Assembly: GCA_025454405.1 (NCBI GenBank)
Contig: JALOON010000051.1
Span: forward strand, 1-64,000
Length of the DNA: 64,000 nucleotides
Direction: 5' to 3'
DNA from: Oscillatoriaceae cyanobacterium Prado104
GTDB lineage: Bacteria > Cyanobacteriota > Cyanobacteriia > Cyanobacteriales > Microcoleaceae
Positions 26,025 through 34,742 of the stretch are shown here, one piece after another. The notes below the pieces were generated by a model. The model ran no database searches and was not told the DNA's origin. It saw only the letters and a list, made by a program, of their open reading frames with translations. The translations under genes and the position numbers were made by a program. Positions within the stretch are counted from its first letter, which is position 1. Every line of letters starts with the position of its first letter.

Positions 26025-26102
26025 GGATTTGTCGTGGGGTGGGGGCGGGTTTTTAAGATTGTCGGTTTTAGGCAATTATTGTTGTTGAACCCGCCCCTAC
26101 AG
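25932..26102. repeat. 171-bp direct repeat, left copy (TPR tail plus GGGGCGGGTT palindrome)
   Basis: Homologous along its whole length to 26941-27111, at about 85-90 percent identity by eye. The first part codes the TPR protein tail; the second part is GGGATTTGTCGTGGGG followed by an inverted repeat GGGGCGGGTT ... AACCCGCCCC. The two copies bracket the Phd/PemK genes. Confidence 0.9.
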
Positions 26103-26174
26103 CATCACGAACACTCTTCAACCGAAGCTAGCAGGCGCGATATGATACAATAATTAATAGCGAGGTGAAAAAAG

Positions 26175-26576
26175 ATGACTCAACTTGATGTAACTGTAAC
26201 TAATGATAGATTTCCCGAACTCATCGCCCGCGTTGAAGATACCGGAGAACGCATCGTCATAGAACAGGAAGGAAGGGCGATCGCTGCGATCGTTACTTAT
26301 GCCGATCTGAAGCGACTGGAAGCACTAGAAGCCATCCTAATTAACAAAGCCAAACTAGAAGAATATGAATGGCTAAAAGTTGCGATCGAAAATCCAGCCT
26401 TTGATTCTCTTAGAGACTCAGCCGAAGATATCTACACTTTAGCTGATGGCTTACCATTCCACGATTCAGAATGGATGAAAACAGTAGCGATCGATCCTAA
26501 TTTTGGTTCGATACTCGACCCCGAAGAAGACATTTATACTATAGCTGACGGCAAACCATTCCATGACCAAGGGTAA
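26175..26576 (+). CDS. Phd/YefM-type antitoxin with a duplicated C-terminal tail
   Basis: Antitoxin of 133 residues that should neutralise the downstream PemK/MazF-like toxin and repress its own operon. The N-terminal 55 residues are a Phd/YefM DNA-binding domain (FPELIARVEDTGERIVIEQE, then AAIVTYADLKRLEAL). The remainder contains two tandem versions of one motif: AEDIYTLADGLPFHD and EEDIYTIADGKPFHD, each preceded by EW(L/M)K and a VAI.(N/D)P.F segment. Such short tails normally bind the toxin, so two sites per chain are possible. A ribosome-binding AGGTGAAAAAAG precedes ATG 26175. The stop overlaps the toxin start by 14 bases. Confidence 0.85.
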   Translation: MTQLDVTVTNDRFPELIARVEDTGERIVIEQEGRAIAAIVTYADLKRLEALEAILINKAKLEEYEWLKVAIENPAFDSLRDSAEDIYTLADGLPFHDSEWMKTVAIDPNFGSILDPEEDIYTIADGKPFHDQG

Positions 26577-26901
26577 GATTTTCCTAGTACCGTTTCCCTA
26601 TGATGACTTATCGGCAAACAAACTGCGTCCAGTAGCTTGCTTGACTAACCCTTTGGGAGCAAGGCGTCATGTTATTATTGCTTATATTACAAGTCGCCTG
26701 CCAACAAATCTACTGGAAACTGATATCGTATTAGATGCTTCTCATCCTGACTTTCCTGCTTCGGGTCTGCGGGTTCCATCTGCGATACGGCTGCATCAAC
26801 TGGTGACTGTTTCTACAGTCGTTGTTCAACGTGAGTTGGGTGAATTGTCATCAGATACACAGGCTCAAATTGCAGAAAAACTGTACGATTTTCTCAAGTA
26901 G
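26563..26901 (+). CDS. PemK/MazF-family toxin (mRNA interferase)
   Basis: Protein of 112 residues in the PemK/MazF superfamily, typically sequence-specific endoribonucleases that cleave mRNA. Characteristic features are the start GKIFLVPFPYDDLSANKLRPVACL, the strand VIIAYITSRLP, and SAIRLHQLVTVSTVVVQRELGEL, in which the arginine before LHQL aligns with the family's conserved loop. It starts 14 bases inside the antitoxin gene. The pair is bracketed by 171-bp direct repeats (25932-26102 and 26941-27111). Confidence 0.88.
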   Translation: MTKGKIFLVPFPYDDLSANKLRPVACLTNPLGARRHVIIAYITSRLPTNLLETDIVLDASHPDFPASGLRVPSAIRLHQLVTVSTVVVQRELGELSSDTQAQIAEKLYDFLK

Positions 26902-26940
26902 GATTTTCTAAGTCAATGATGGCTGATAGGTGACAATATA

Positions 26941-27111
26941 AATCCTGACAAATACCGACAAATAGCAAAAACAGACTCGGATTTTGACAGCATTCGATCG
27001 CACCCAAAATTTCAAGCATTAATTCAAGGATAGGGATTTGTCGTGGGGTGGGGGCGGGTTGTTGAGATTGTCGGTTTTAGGCAATTATTGTTGGTGAACC
27101 CGCCCCTACAG
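26941..27111. repeat. 171-bp direct repeat, right copy (second TPR tail)
   Basis: Starts AATCCTGACAAATACCG and encodes a TPR-protein end in frame (IAKTDSDFDSIRSHPKFQAL, then IQG and TAG). It then carries the same GGGATTTGTCGTGGGGTGGG and GGGGCGGGTT palindrome as the left copy. It is a tail with no gene body in front: the upstream sequence is the end of the PemK gene. Differences from the left copy within the coding part include IFNSI to DFDSI and HQKFQV to HPKFQA, so it may derive from a paralogous TPR gene. Confidence 0.88.
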
Positions 27112-27249
27112 TATTTTATGATGGGAGAATATCGGGTGCGATCGGTCGATCGCATCCAGTCCCCAATAATTCCCCGCCCAAAACAGCCCAAGCCAAGTAC
27201 GATCGATCTAGGTAAACATAAATACAAAAACTCTACCGGAGTAAATTAT

Positions 27250-28302
27250 ATGGATCTGGTTGTACTCCAGAACACGCTGGATAACATCTCTTTTGCCATC
27301 TTGTTCTTGACAATGCTGGTTTACTGGACTGGCGCAGCATTTCCCGGCATTCCCTACCTGCAAGCTTTCGGGACAGCAGGAATGGCCGTCGCCAATCTTT
27401 CGATCGCCACTTTACTCGGCGCACGCTGGATCGAAGCCGGCTACTTCCCCCTCAGCAATCTTTACGAATCCCTATTCTTCTTAACTTGGGGAATCACCGC
27501 CATCCACCTCGTCGCCGAAAACATGAGTCGATCGCGCTTGGTGGGTGCCGCCACATCCCCCGTAGCAATGGCAATTTCCGCCTTTGCCGCCCTGACTCTC
27601 CCCGCCACCATGCAATCGGCCGAGCCCCTAGTACCCGCCCTCAAATCCAACTGGCTGATGATGCATGTCAGCGTCATGATGCTCAGTTACGCAACCTTGA
27701 TGGTAGGATCGCTGCTGGCGATCGCCTTCCTAATCGTCACCCGCGGCCAAAAAATCGAACTCACCGGCAGTTCCTTCGGTACTAACGGCAATCGCAACAG
27801 CAACTACCGTCTCCAACGCCCTCAAGACTCCAATTCACCCGCAGACAACGGACTGTTAGTTAACGAAGCAGCTTTCAACACCAACAACGGTTACAGCGGC
27901 AACACCGCAGTCCTCCTCGCAACAGTTCAAACTCCCGCAAATACCGCCTCGCAAACCGCAGAACCCCTCTCACCCCAGCGCTTGAACCTAGCAGAAACCC
28001 TCGATAACATTAGCTATCGCATCATCGGTTTGGGATTTCCGTTACTGACAGTTGGTATCATCGCCGGCGCGGTTTGGGCGAACGAAGCTTGGGGTTCTTA
28101 CTGGAGTTGGGACCCTAAAGAAACTTGGGCGCTAATTACTTGGTTGGTATTTGCTGCTTATTTGCACGCCCGAATTACTAAAGGTTGGCAGGGAAGACGC
28201 CCCGCAATTTTAGCTGCTACGGGTTTTATGGTAGTTTGGATTTGCTATCTGGGCGTTAATTTGTTGGGTAAGGGTTTGCATTCTTACGGCTGGTTTTTCT
28301 AA
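27250..28302 (+). CDS. ccsA: System II cytochrome c biogenesis protein (CcsA/Ycf5-type)
   Basis: Integral membrane protein of about 350 residues that, with Ccs1, delivers haem to apocytochromes on the lumenal side of the membrane. The haem-handling tryptophan-rich motif [18 protein letters not shown] is near the C-terminus, flanked by transmembrane helices. A histidine sits in [16 protein letters not shown] and another in the C-terminal [12 protein letters not shown]. Residues about 170-255 are a poorly conserved hydrophilic N/S/T-rich insert. Nomenclature varies: bacterial databases often call this family CcsB. The frame extends upstream to 27043 through the repeat; ATG 27250 ([15 protein letters not shown]) is the family-like start. 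Confidence 0.92.
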   Translation: MDLVVLQNTLDNISFAILFLTMLVYWTGAAFPGIPYLQAFGTAGMAVANLSIATLLGARWIEAGYFPLSNLYESLFFLTWGITAIHLVAENMSRSRLVGAATSPVAMAISAFAALTLPATMQSAEPLVPALKSNWLMMHVSVMMLSYATLMVGSLLAIAFLIVTRGQKIELTGSSFGTNGNRNSNYRLQRPQDSNSPADNGLLVNEAAFNTNNGYSGNTAVLLATVQTPANTASQTAEPLSPQRLNLAETLDNISYRIIGLGFPLLTVGIIAGAVWANEAWGSYWSWDPKETWALITWLVFAAYLHARITKGWQGRRPAILAATGFMVVWICYLGVNLLGKGLHSYGWFF

Positions 28303-28797
28303 CAGATACTAACAAATTGCGATTGTTCCCTTTATATAGGGGCAATTTTTAGGTTATTGGTATCAACTCGATCGCAAATAACGCTTGACCTCAAAGCCCG
28401 CCAGGGAATCAATTCCCTGGCTAATAGCGAAAGTCCTCTGAAAGAGGACTGAATAACATTGAGTTCGATCGAGCGATCGCCATCAGATTTGTTTGTAGTG
28501 AGGACTTTAGTCCGCAAATTCAGAGAATTTAAGTCCTCACTACGAACCTTTTAGATCTAAATATATCATTCCAACCCAACCGGAAATGATATAACTCATT
28601 AGACATCTCCTAAAAAGATTCTGGAAGCCTTGCCCTACGCGGACAACAACCTAATTTTGGGAGAGGTCTATTAGTCCTCTTGCAGAGGACTTCAGCTTTG
28701 AGGCAGGGGTTTTAAACCCCTGCCGGACTGCCGGACTCACGCACTGCAATTCTTAACTCCCGCACTCAACAACTTTTTTACTGAAAGGAAAACCAAC
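28303..28797. repeat. 495-base region of dispersed palindromes
   Basis: Contains CCAGGGAATCAATTCCCTGG (about 28402-28421), AGTCCTCTGAAAGAGGACT (about 28433-28451), a 13-bp inverted repeat GTAGTGAGGACTT (28495-28507) with AAGTCCTCACTAC (28531-28543), AGTCCTCTTGCAGAGGACT (about 28674-28692) and GGCAGGGGTTTTAAACCCCT followed by GCC (about 28701-28723). All are compact palindromes. No protein gene is present. Confidence 0.8.
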
Positions 28798-29223
28798 ATG
28801 GAAGAAACACCAATATTTCTCAAAGAAGACGATGTTTTATCTACACCTGCTTCAGCTTTAATGTACCAGTGTACGTTTAAAGTCAGCGAATTTATGACGA
28901 TTATGCAATCAAAATTGCTGGAAGAAAGATTGTTTGCTGACGGTATGGATTGCGAACTTTTAAGTGCCGGAAAAGCTTGGACAAAAGGCAAAGTTAGGAT
29001 GCGCCTGGAATTTTGCCCGATCGAATCTGAGTTTGAAGAACCAAAATCCCTGCCAGCAGGTTTTGAGGAATGGGATGCAGCCTCAGATTTCAGCGAAGAG
29101 AATTCGGAAAAAGTAGAGGTAGAACCGGAATTAATCGACAACAATGCGACAGAAATTAGCAGCAATTTCCCAGCATTTCGCAACCCGGACAGCCACCCTC
29201 AAAGTCTGGGAATGTGGAGTTAA
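28798..29223 (+). CDS. KGK domain-containing protein
   Basis: Acidic cytosolic protein of 141 residues. The core KAWTKGKVRMRLEFCP contains the KGK tripeptide and following strand that define this small cyanobacterial family of unknown function. The N-terminus EETPIFLKEDDVLSTP and QSKLLEERLFADGMDCELLS fit it. The C-terminal 55 residues are acidic and not conserved-looking. It stands alone between two repeat-rich spacers. An AAGGAAA Shine-Dalgarno precedes the ATG. Confidence 0.8.
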   Translation: MEETPIFLKEDDVLSTPASALMYQCTFKVSEFMTIMQSKLLEERLFADGMDCELLSAGKAWTKGKVRMRLEFCPIESEFEEPKSLPAGFEEWDAASDFSEENSEKVEVEPELIDNNATEISSNFPAFRNPDSHPQSLGMWS

Positions 29224-29477
29224 GAATATATTCGTGCTGCGCTGTGCAGTAAGGACTTCAGTTCTTCTTCTAAAGGTTCGTAGTGAGGACTTTAGTCCTT
29301 CTTCCGAGGACTTTAGCCCTCACTACAAACTTTTTGCACTCGATCGACCGGAAAGAAAATAACATAAAATTACCAATCTCAACTCTCAAATCTCAATCTA
29401 AAATCTAAAATCTAAAATCTAAAATCTTCTCGATCGCTCGGTTCTACTAAATTGCACTCGCAATTACATTGTATCTT
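29224..29477. repeat. GAGGACTTTAGTCC palindromes and TCTAAAATC slippage repeats
   Basis: 29244-29330 contains GGACTTCAGTTC, GTAGTGAGGACTTTAGTCC and an inverted GAGGACTTTAGCCCTCACTAC, members of the family at 3108-3217 and 28495-28543. 29388-29425 is a run of AATCTAAAATCTAAAATCTA repeats, the family also found inside tilS and before the chemoreceptor gene. Confidence 0.8.
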
Positions 29478-30584
29478 ATGTCCGAATCATCCCCGTGGAC
29501 GAACTTACACTCTCAACTGCACCGAACGCTGCTGCATCGAAAACTACTGCCCCAACAACAGCGATTGTTAGTAGCAGTATCCGGCGGTCAAGATTCTTTA
29601 TGTTTAATTAAATTACTGCTAGATTTGCAGCCAAAATGGGGCTGGGAATTAGCGATCGCCCACTGCGATCATCGCTGGCGTCCTGACTCGGAAGCTAATG
29701 CAAATCATGTCATAAATCTAGCTAAAAATTGGGGAATATGCTATTATTTGACAACAGCCGATCGGCCTCCGCAAACAGAAGCAGCCGCGCGATCGTGGCG
29801 CTATCAAGCTTTAGCTAAAAGCGCAATAGTTAACAATTATTCTTATATTATTACAGGTCATACAGGGAGCGATCGAGCCGAAACTCTTCTCTACAACCTA
29901 ATGCGCGGCAGCGGCGCTGACGGACTTGCCGCCCTCACCTGGACTCGCGATTTTAGATTGGAAAATTTAGATGATTTTAGATTGCCCATTGCCGATTTTA
30001 AATGGGAAAATTTGGATGAAAATCTTCAGTCGAAAACCCAAAATCTAAAATCTAAAATCCACTTGGTTCGTCCCTTGCTAGAAATTACTCGCACACAAAC
30101 AGGTCAATTTTGTCAAGAGCAAAAACTCCCAATTTGGGAAGATTCTACAAATCAAAACTTGCAATACAGGCGCAATCGCATTCGATCGGAATTATTGCCT
30201 TATTTAGAAACTCATTTCAACCCCAAAACCCAACAAGCACTCGCTCAAACAGCCGAACTCCTCCGCGCCGATGTAGAATATCTAGAATTTGCAGCCAGAG
30301 ACTTATTAAAGCACGCAATGTCTCAAATTGCAGACAGCGCATCGTTGAATTTTCAGCTACCAGTCAAGTTAAATCGCCTGATTTTGCGCCAAGCACATCT
30401 CGCTTTGCAGCGGCGGGCAATGCGACAGTTACTGCAACAAATATTGCCTGCAGAACCAAATTTTCAAAGCGTCGAAAAACTCGCGGAATTAATTGCAGCC
30501 CCCAACAAATCCCAAACCGATCCGTTTCCCGGAGGCGCGATCGCCCGAGTCGAACATCCTGCGATAATTTTAGAAATTTGTTAA
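29478..30584 (+). CDS. tilS: tRNA(Ile)-lysidine synthetase
   Basis: Converts C34 of the tRNA-Ile CAU anticodon to lysidine with ATP and lysine, so that AUA is read as isoleucine; essential in most bacteria. The PP-loop VSGGQDSLCL is at about residues 34-43. AIAHCDHRWRPDSEANA and TGHTGSDRAETLLYNLMRGS follow, with LVRPLLEITR and IWEDSTNQNLQYRRNRIR (the tRNA-binding strand) further on. Between TWTRDF and HLVRPLL it has about 37 extra residues (about 29951-30062) encoded by DNA like the intergenic TCTAAAATC repeat, in frame. Start taken at ATG 29478; a TTG at 29469 is in frame. Confidence 0.94.
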   Translation: MSESSPWTNLHSQLHRTLLHRKLLPQQQRLLVAVSGGQDSLCLIKLLLDLQPKWGWELAIAHCDHRWRPDSEANANHVINLAKNWGICYYLTTADRPPQTEAAARSWRYQALAKSAIVNNYSYIITGHTGSDRAETLLYNLMRGSGADGLAALTWTRDFRLENLDDFRLPIADFKWENLDENLQSKTQNLKSKIHLVRPLLEITRTQTGQFCQEQKLPIWEDSTNQNLQYRRNRIRSELLPYLETHFNPKTQQALAQTAELLRADVEYLEFAARDLLKHAMSQIADSASLNFQLPVKLNRLILRQAHLALQRRAMRQLLQQILPAEPNFQSVEKLAELIAAPNKSQTDPFPGGAIARVEHPAIILEIC

Positions 30585-30597
30585 ACTTTAACTTTGC

Positions 30598-32340
30598 TTA
30601 ACCTTGCATCAAACTGGAAAGAACTTGCTGCAATTCGCCAACCACCCGCTCTTGTTGTTCTCCAGCCTGCTGGGTTCGATCGAGCTCTCCCCCCACAGAC
30701 TCAAGCTTTTGACGCAGCCCGCTCAAATTATCCTGCACTGGCTGCAACATTTCTTGATATAGGTTCACGCGACCCCAGAGTTCTCCCACAGCCCCTTTCT
30801 GATTGAACAAATTCTGTTCCAACTGCTTGAGTTCGTACCGCTTAGCCTCAAGTTCCCCAGTTTGGCGGTTGACATTTCCCTCAGCTTGTGATATTGCATC
30901 CCGCAACTGTTGAATTTGCTGTTGCAAGCTTTGGAGTTCCCCGGCGCGTTGTTCCCGCTGAGAGTTAAGCTGGGCGACGATCGGCCCGAGATCGATCTCT
31001 TTGTCTTGTTTTTTCGGGTTCGCAGTACCCAGGCGACGCCACAGCACTGTCTGATGCTGGTTCAAAACATCTTCCCTCTCTCGCAACCGCAGGCGCTGTC
31101 CCACCAGAGTTTCATTCAACATCTGATAACTTTCCAGCTCGTCCGCCATTTCATTTTCCAAAGCCATGCGATCGTACTCGCTAGCAGCTTGAATCTTAGC
31201 TTGCAATTCCTCGATCGTCTCCTGCTGGAGTGTCAGCTCCTCCTCTTGATCGTTCACAAACCGAGACACCTTTTCCAAATCCTGCTGCAGATTTTGCACT
31301 ACAGACTGCAACTCCTCGATCGGCATTTTTTCCAGAGCTTGCAAATCCACCTTCGGCTCGTTACTTCCAGCACCCGCACCTGAAGACAGCCCCAAAACCT
31401 GCCCGTAAAGCTCCTCAACAGCCCGCACCTGAGCCGACAGCGACTCGACCTGCTCCTCCTTAGCCCTGAGAGTGCCTTGCTGCGCCCGCAAGTCCGATCG
31501 GGCGACTGCCAAACCATCAGCAGCTTGATGCCATTCCTGCCAGCGGTTCTGGATGTTCTGGTGTTGCCTGTCAACCTCTTCTTGCTGCTGGTGGGCATTA
31601 GCCCGTTTTTGTTCCAACTGCTGCCAGTGCAAATCCAGAATAGCCTGCTGGGCCGCCACCACACCGAAAGACTGATTCAACTGCTCGCGCACGCTTCCTG
31701 CAGAAGCAATCGCCCCGGACAGTCGCTGTATCAGATCCCGAATCCGAGAGGCCTGCTGCTCGTCAACTACAGCCCCCTGCGGAACCTGAGACTGCTGCTG
31801 CGCGACTTGTTGCTGCTCGCCCCGCAACTGTTCCCAAGCCGTCTCAATTTCTTGACGGCTGCGATCGACCTCTTCTCGCAGTCGGTTAGCTTCATCCCGA
31901 GTATTTTCTATTTCCGAGCGCTGAGCCTCCAGGCGTTCCAGCTCGTCTTCCATTTGAGCCAACTGCTCTTCCCGGGCCTGCATTTCCATTTCCCGGCGAT
32001 TCAGTTCCTGGCTCGAAAAAGTCAGAGAAGCCTTCCACTGTTCGATCTCCTCTTCCTTATCCTTAAACTTGTCCTGCAAGCGCGAAAAATTTTGCAGAAT
32101 GCTCACCAACTGGCGGGCTGCCTCCTGAATCCGCTGCACTTGCTTGCTCGCGCTCAGCTCGACCAGTACCAGCGTCCCATCATTAAACTTATTAGCTTCC
32201 TCAACAGGAATTGCATCATCCCCCGGGACAGCACTCCAATTGTGTTCGGCCCGCTGACAAGCTAGCAGTTTCAGTTCAGCCTTACCGCCACCGAGACCAA
32301 AGCCGCTTTTCTGTTTTTGTACTTCCGCTAGATACAGCAC
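30598..32340 (-). CDS. hmpF: Pilus motility and phototaxis coiled-coil protein HmpF
   Basis: Long coiled-coil protein of about 580 residues, recognised as HmpF by its conserved N-terminal domain: LYLAEVQKQKSGFGLGGGKA, then LLACQRAEHNWSAVPG and GTLVLVELSASKQVQRIQEA. After about residue 110 almost everything is heptad-repeat coiled coil rich in Q and E. HmpF is required for type IV pilus-driven gliding and hormogonium phototaxis in Nostoc and for motility in Synechocystis; it localises to cell poles or junctions. The start is GTG 32340, preceded by AAGAGGA; the frame runs on to 32442 but without family-like sequence. It is divergent from the hmpA-E operon, the standard arrangement. Confidence 0.9.
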   Translation of the reverse strand: MLYLAEVQKQKSGFGLGGGKAELKLLACQRAEHNWSAVPGDDAIPVEEANKFNDGTLVLVELSASKQVQRIQEAARQLVSILQNFSRLQDKFKDKEEEIEQWKASLTFSSQELNRREMEMQAREEQLAQMEDELERLEAQRSEIENTRDEANRLREEVDRSRQEIETAWEQLRGEQQQVAQQQSQVPQGAVVDEQQASRIRDLIQRLSGAIASAGSVREQLNQSFGVVAAQQAILDLHWQQLEQKRANAHQQQEEVDRQHQNIQNRWQEWHQAADGLAVARSDLRAQQGTLRAKEEQVESLSAQVRAVEELYGQVLGLSSGAGAGSNEPKVDLQALEKMPIEELQSVVQNLQQDLEKVSRFVNDQEEELTLQQETIEELQAKIQAASEYDRMALENEMADELESYQMLNETLVGQRLRLREREDVLNQHQTVLWRRLGTANPKKQDKEIDLGPIVAQLNSQREQRAGELQSLQQQIQQLRDAISQAEGNVNRQTGELEAKRYELKQLEQNLFNQKGAVGELWGRVNLYQEMLQPVQDNLSGLRQKLESVGGELDRTQQAGEQQERVVGELQQVLSSLMQG

Positions 32341-32959
32341 ACTAATAGTCCTCTTGAGGTGTCGTTTGCCCGATCCGTCGATAGCATCCCTTCCCAACTT
32401 TAGCAGCAAGCGAGACTGCTGCCTAACTGGAAGGGTCAACAAAGAACTACCGTTATCTAAAATTTACCCAAAGCTACCACGATCGGACAAATCTGGACTT
32501 TGGTGTTTGCCAACGGCTTGCCTCTGGCAGTGCAGGCACTCGCCAGTCCAAAGGCTGCGTACTGCATCACTGAAAGCTTAACTCAAAAAGCTTAACTCAA
32601 ATCGATCGCAGTCTCGCCGTTCGATGGACTTCTGATTTGCAGTACCAAAAGCCACTCGCTCGGCCACTCGATCGATAGTAGCAAAACTGCCGGGACTGTG
32701 GAGCCCGTTCCGTATAACTTTCTGCATTTTATACCAGCTTTCGCAGTTAAGTATCGCTCGTCGCTTCGTTCCGCGAGGAAGGGGAATCCTGCGGTTATCA
32801 GTTGAACCGTGCTGCCTTAGAATAGGGGAATACTTTAGCCTGCGAGCGAGCAGCGGGCGAATCGATAAGGTATAGCGCGATCTGTGGTTTCAAAACAGAT
32901 TTGCAAGCATCAATGTCAGTGAAATTGTTAGTGAAATTGACGGAGAACATTTTAGCTGC
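32341..32959. promoter_or_regulatory. Divergent hmpF-hmpA control region with GGGAATACT motif
   Basis: A 619-base spacer that must hold promoters for both the hmpF and hmpA transcripts. GGGAATACT occurs at 32826-32834, about 125 bases before the hmpA start. I recall, without being able to verify it here, that promoters of the hormogonium sigma factor SigJ carry a box of this kind. Nothing else in the spacer stands out. Motif assignment is low confidence; location of promoters here is near certain. Confidence 0.5.
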
Positions 32960-34198
32960 ATGCAGGGAAATTTGAGTGAAATAGACATCCGCAGCATCCT
33001 GCAACTGATAGAGCTGGGTCAGCGAACGGGAGAACTGTTCGTAGAGGCATACAGCTCGACCGGCAGCAGCACGGGTATTCAACCTACCCAACGCTCAGAG
33101 ACAGGACAATCCTGGTTTGTCTTCTGTTCCAACGGTCAGATTATTTACGCCACCCAGAGTGCGGGCAGCTTGTTTCGCTTGCGAGACTACCTGCGTCGCT
33201 ACAAAGCAGACACCGCCCTCGACAAAATCCAAGTTCCTTATATGGCATCAACCAATGCCCCAGAATACGGCTACCTCTGGGCACTATTAGAAAACCACAT
33301 CCTCACTCCAGCTCAGGGGCGCAACATCATCCAAAGCATGATCCAAGAAACCCTATTTGACTTGCTCAGCCTCCATCAGGGTTCCTTCACTTTTGAAATG
33401 GGGTCAGCTTTAGCCCCCCAACTTACCAGCTTGGAAATTAGCTCCCTGCTGGCCAAAATTGTCAAACAGGTGCAACAGTGGAAGCAGTTTCACCCTTACA
33501 TCCAGTCGCCCAATCAATGCCCGGTGATTTCAGATCCTGCCGAATTGCAAGCAGCGCTCCCGATCAATACCTTTAACACTCTCAGTCGCTGGGCCGACGG
33601 TCATACCTCAATCCGCCAAATGGCTCGCTACCTCAACCGAGACGTGCTGACTGTCGCCAAGGCAATTTATCCTTTCGTGCAGCAGGGATTGGTACAGGTA
33701 TTTTACGAACCGTCTGTTGCACCTGCCAACAACAAAATAGGATGGTCGTCCCCAGAAACCAAAGTTCCCAGAGTTGTCTGCATCGACGACGACAACACGA
33801 TTCGCAAAACAGTAGAGTCAATTTTAAACCTGCACGGTTACGAAGCTACCGGCATCAGCAGTCCCCTCAAAGCCCTGAGTTTGGTTTTCCAGCTCAAACC
33901 GGATTTAATTTTGTGCGACATCGCCATGCCCGAACTCGACGGCTACGAAATTTGCGCGATGCTGCGCAGTTCCAGCGCTTTCCGGCAGACGCCGATTGTC
34001 ATGCTGACAGGCATCGACGGATTTATCGATCGCGTTCAAGCCCGCATGGCAGGAGCCACTGACTATTTTACCAAACCTTTTGGTGAAAGCGAGTTATTAA
34101 TGTTGGTAGAGAAATATGTCGGTCCCGGCAGCCCGGATCGACCTCAAGCAGAAAATTTTTTAGCTTCGGAGCTAGAAAGGGAACTAGAAGATAGCTGA
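32960..34198 (+). CDS. hmpA: PatA/PilG-type response regulator HmpA
   Basis: First gene of the chemotaxis-like operon. The N-terminal PATAN/DUF4388-type domain (residues 1-150) has MQGNLSEIDIRSILQLIELG and RTGELFVEA, with FVFCSNGQIIYATQS following. A helical middle region carries LPINTFNTLSRWADGHTSIR. The C-terminal receiver (about 275-395) has CIDDDN, phospho-acceptor aspartate in LILCDIAMPELDG, and lysine in DYFTKPFGESEL. In Synechocystis and Nostoc this protein (PilG/HmpA) acts downstream of the CheA-like kinase to control type IV pili. Length 412 is normal. ATG 32960 is chosen. Confidence 0.88.
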   Translation: MQGNLSEIDIRSILQLIELGQRTGELFVEAYSSTGSSTGIQPTQRSETGQSWFVFCSNGQIIYATQSAGSLFRLRDYLRRYKADTALDKIQVPYMASTNAPEYGYLWALLENHILTPAQGRNIIQSMIQETLFDLLSLHQGSFTFEMGSALAPQLTSLEISSLLAKIVKQVQQWKQFHPYIQSPNQCPVISDPAELQAALPINTFNTLSRWADGHTSIRQMARYLNRDVLTVAKAIYPFVQQGLVQVFYEPSVAPANNKIGWSSPETKVPRVVCIDDDNTIRKTVESILNLHGYEATGISSPLKALSLVFQLKPDLILCDIAMPELDGYEICAMLRSSSAFRQTPIVMLTGIDGFIDRVQARMAGATDYFTKPFGESELLMLVEKYVGPGSPDRPQAENFLASELERELEDS

Positions 34199-34742
34199 CG
34201 CATTCTCCAGCGAAGGGGCCGATGTTAACCCCGATCGAGCCAGCAGACGCGCGATCGCGCCCGAGAACCAGTCGCTTCACAGGGTATTGAGCATAAAGTA
34301 AAATATAGCAGTCAGCACTTGCAACCCCAGCAGCCCAACTCAGTTTTATTTCTCGACCAAAGTCAGTCTCACAGGCTCAAAGTGCAAATATAATGTACTT
34401 GTTCTTCACTAACAGCCCCCATATTTTCCCTTTTGGGCCCGATCGAGCAATTTTTCGTTTGCACGATCTGACCGGAACAGTTAGTTAAAGGGGCTTCGGC
34501 ACAGAATAGGCTCCCTAGAAAAAAGCAGAAAGTTAAGTTTCAAATTGGTAGTTGGTGTCCGTCAGTTCCACTTGTTTGTGTAAATCTTATGCAGCGTAAA
34601 TCTTATGCAGCACATTCGACCGCGCACCCGATGTAAAGGATTGCTCAACCGAACCATTTAGGAAACGTCACTAACCCTCGAATCAAATTTGAGGATTTGC
34701 AAACAGAAGATTGAAGCAGAAGAATTATCGACTTCTTAAATT
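34199..34742. other. 544-base gap where pilH/hmpB would be expected
   Basis: In related loci a CheY-like gene (pilH/hmpB) lies between the PatA-type gene and the CheW gene. Here the gap holds no receiver-like reading frame on either strand, nor obvious remnants. Two ATCTTATGCAGCGTAAATCT-type direct repeats are at about 34584-34611. Confidence 0.6.

Noticed and set aside
31477-32265. 262-codon Leu/Phe-rich frame opposite hmpF
   Set aside because: Shadow of the Gln/Glu-rich coiled-coil codons of hmpF; not a membrane protein gene.
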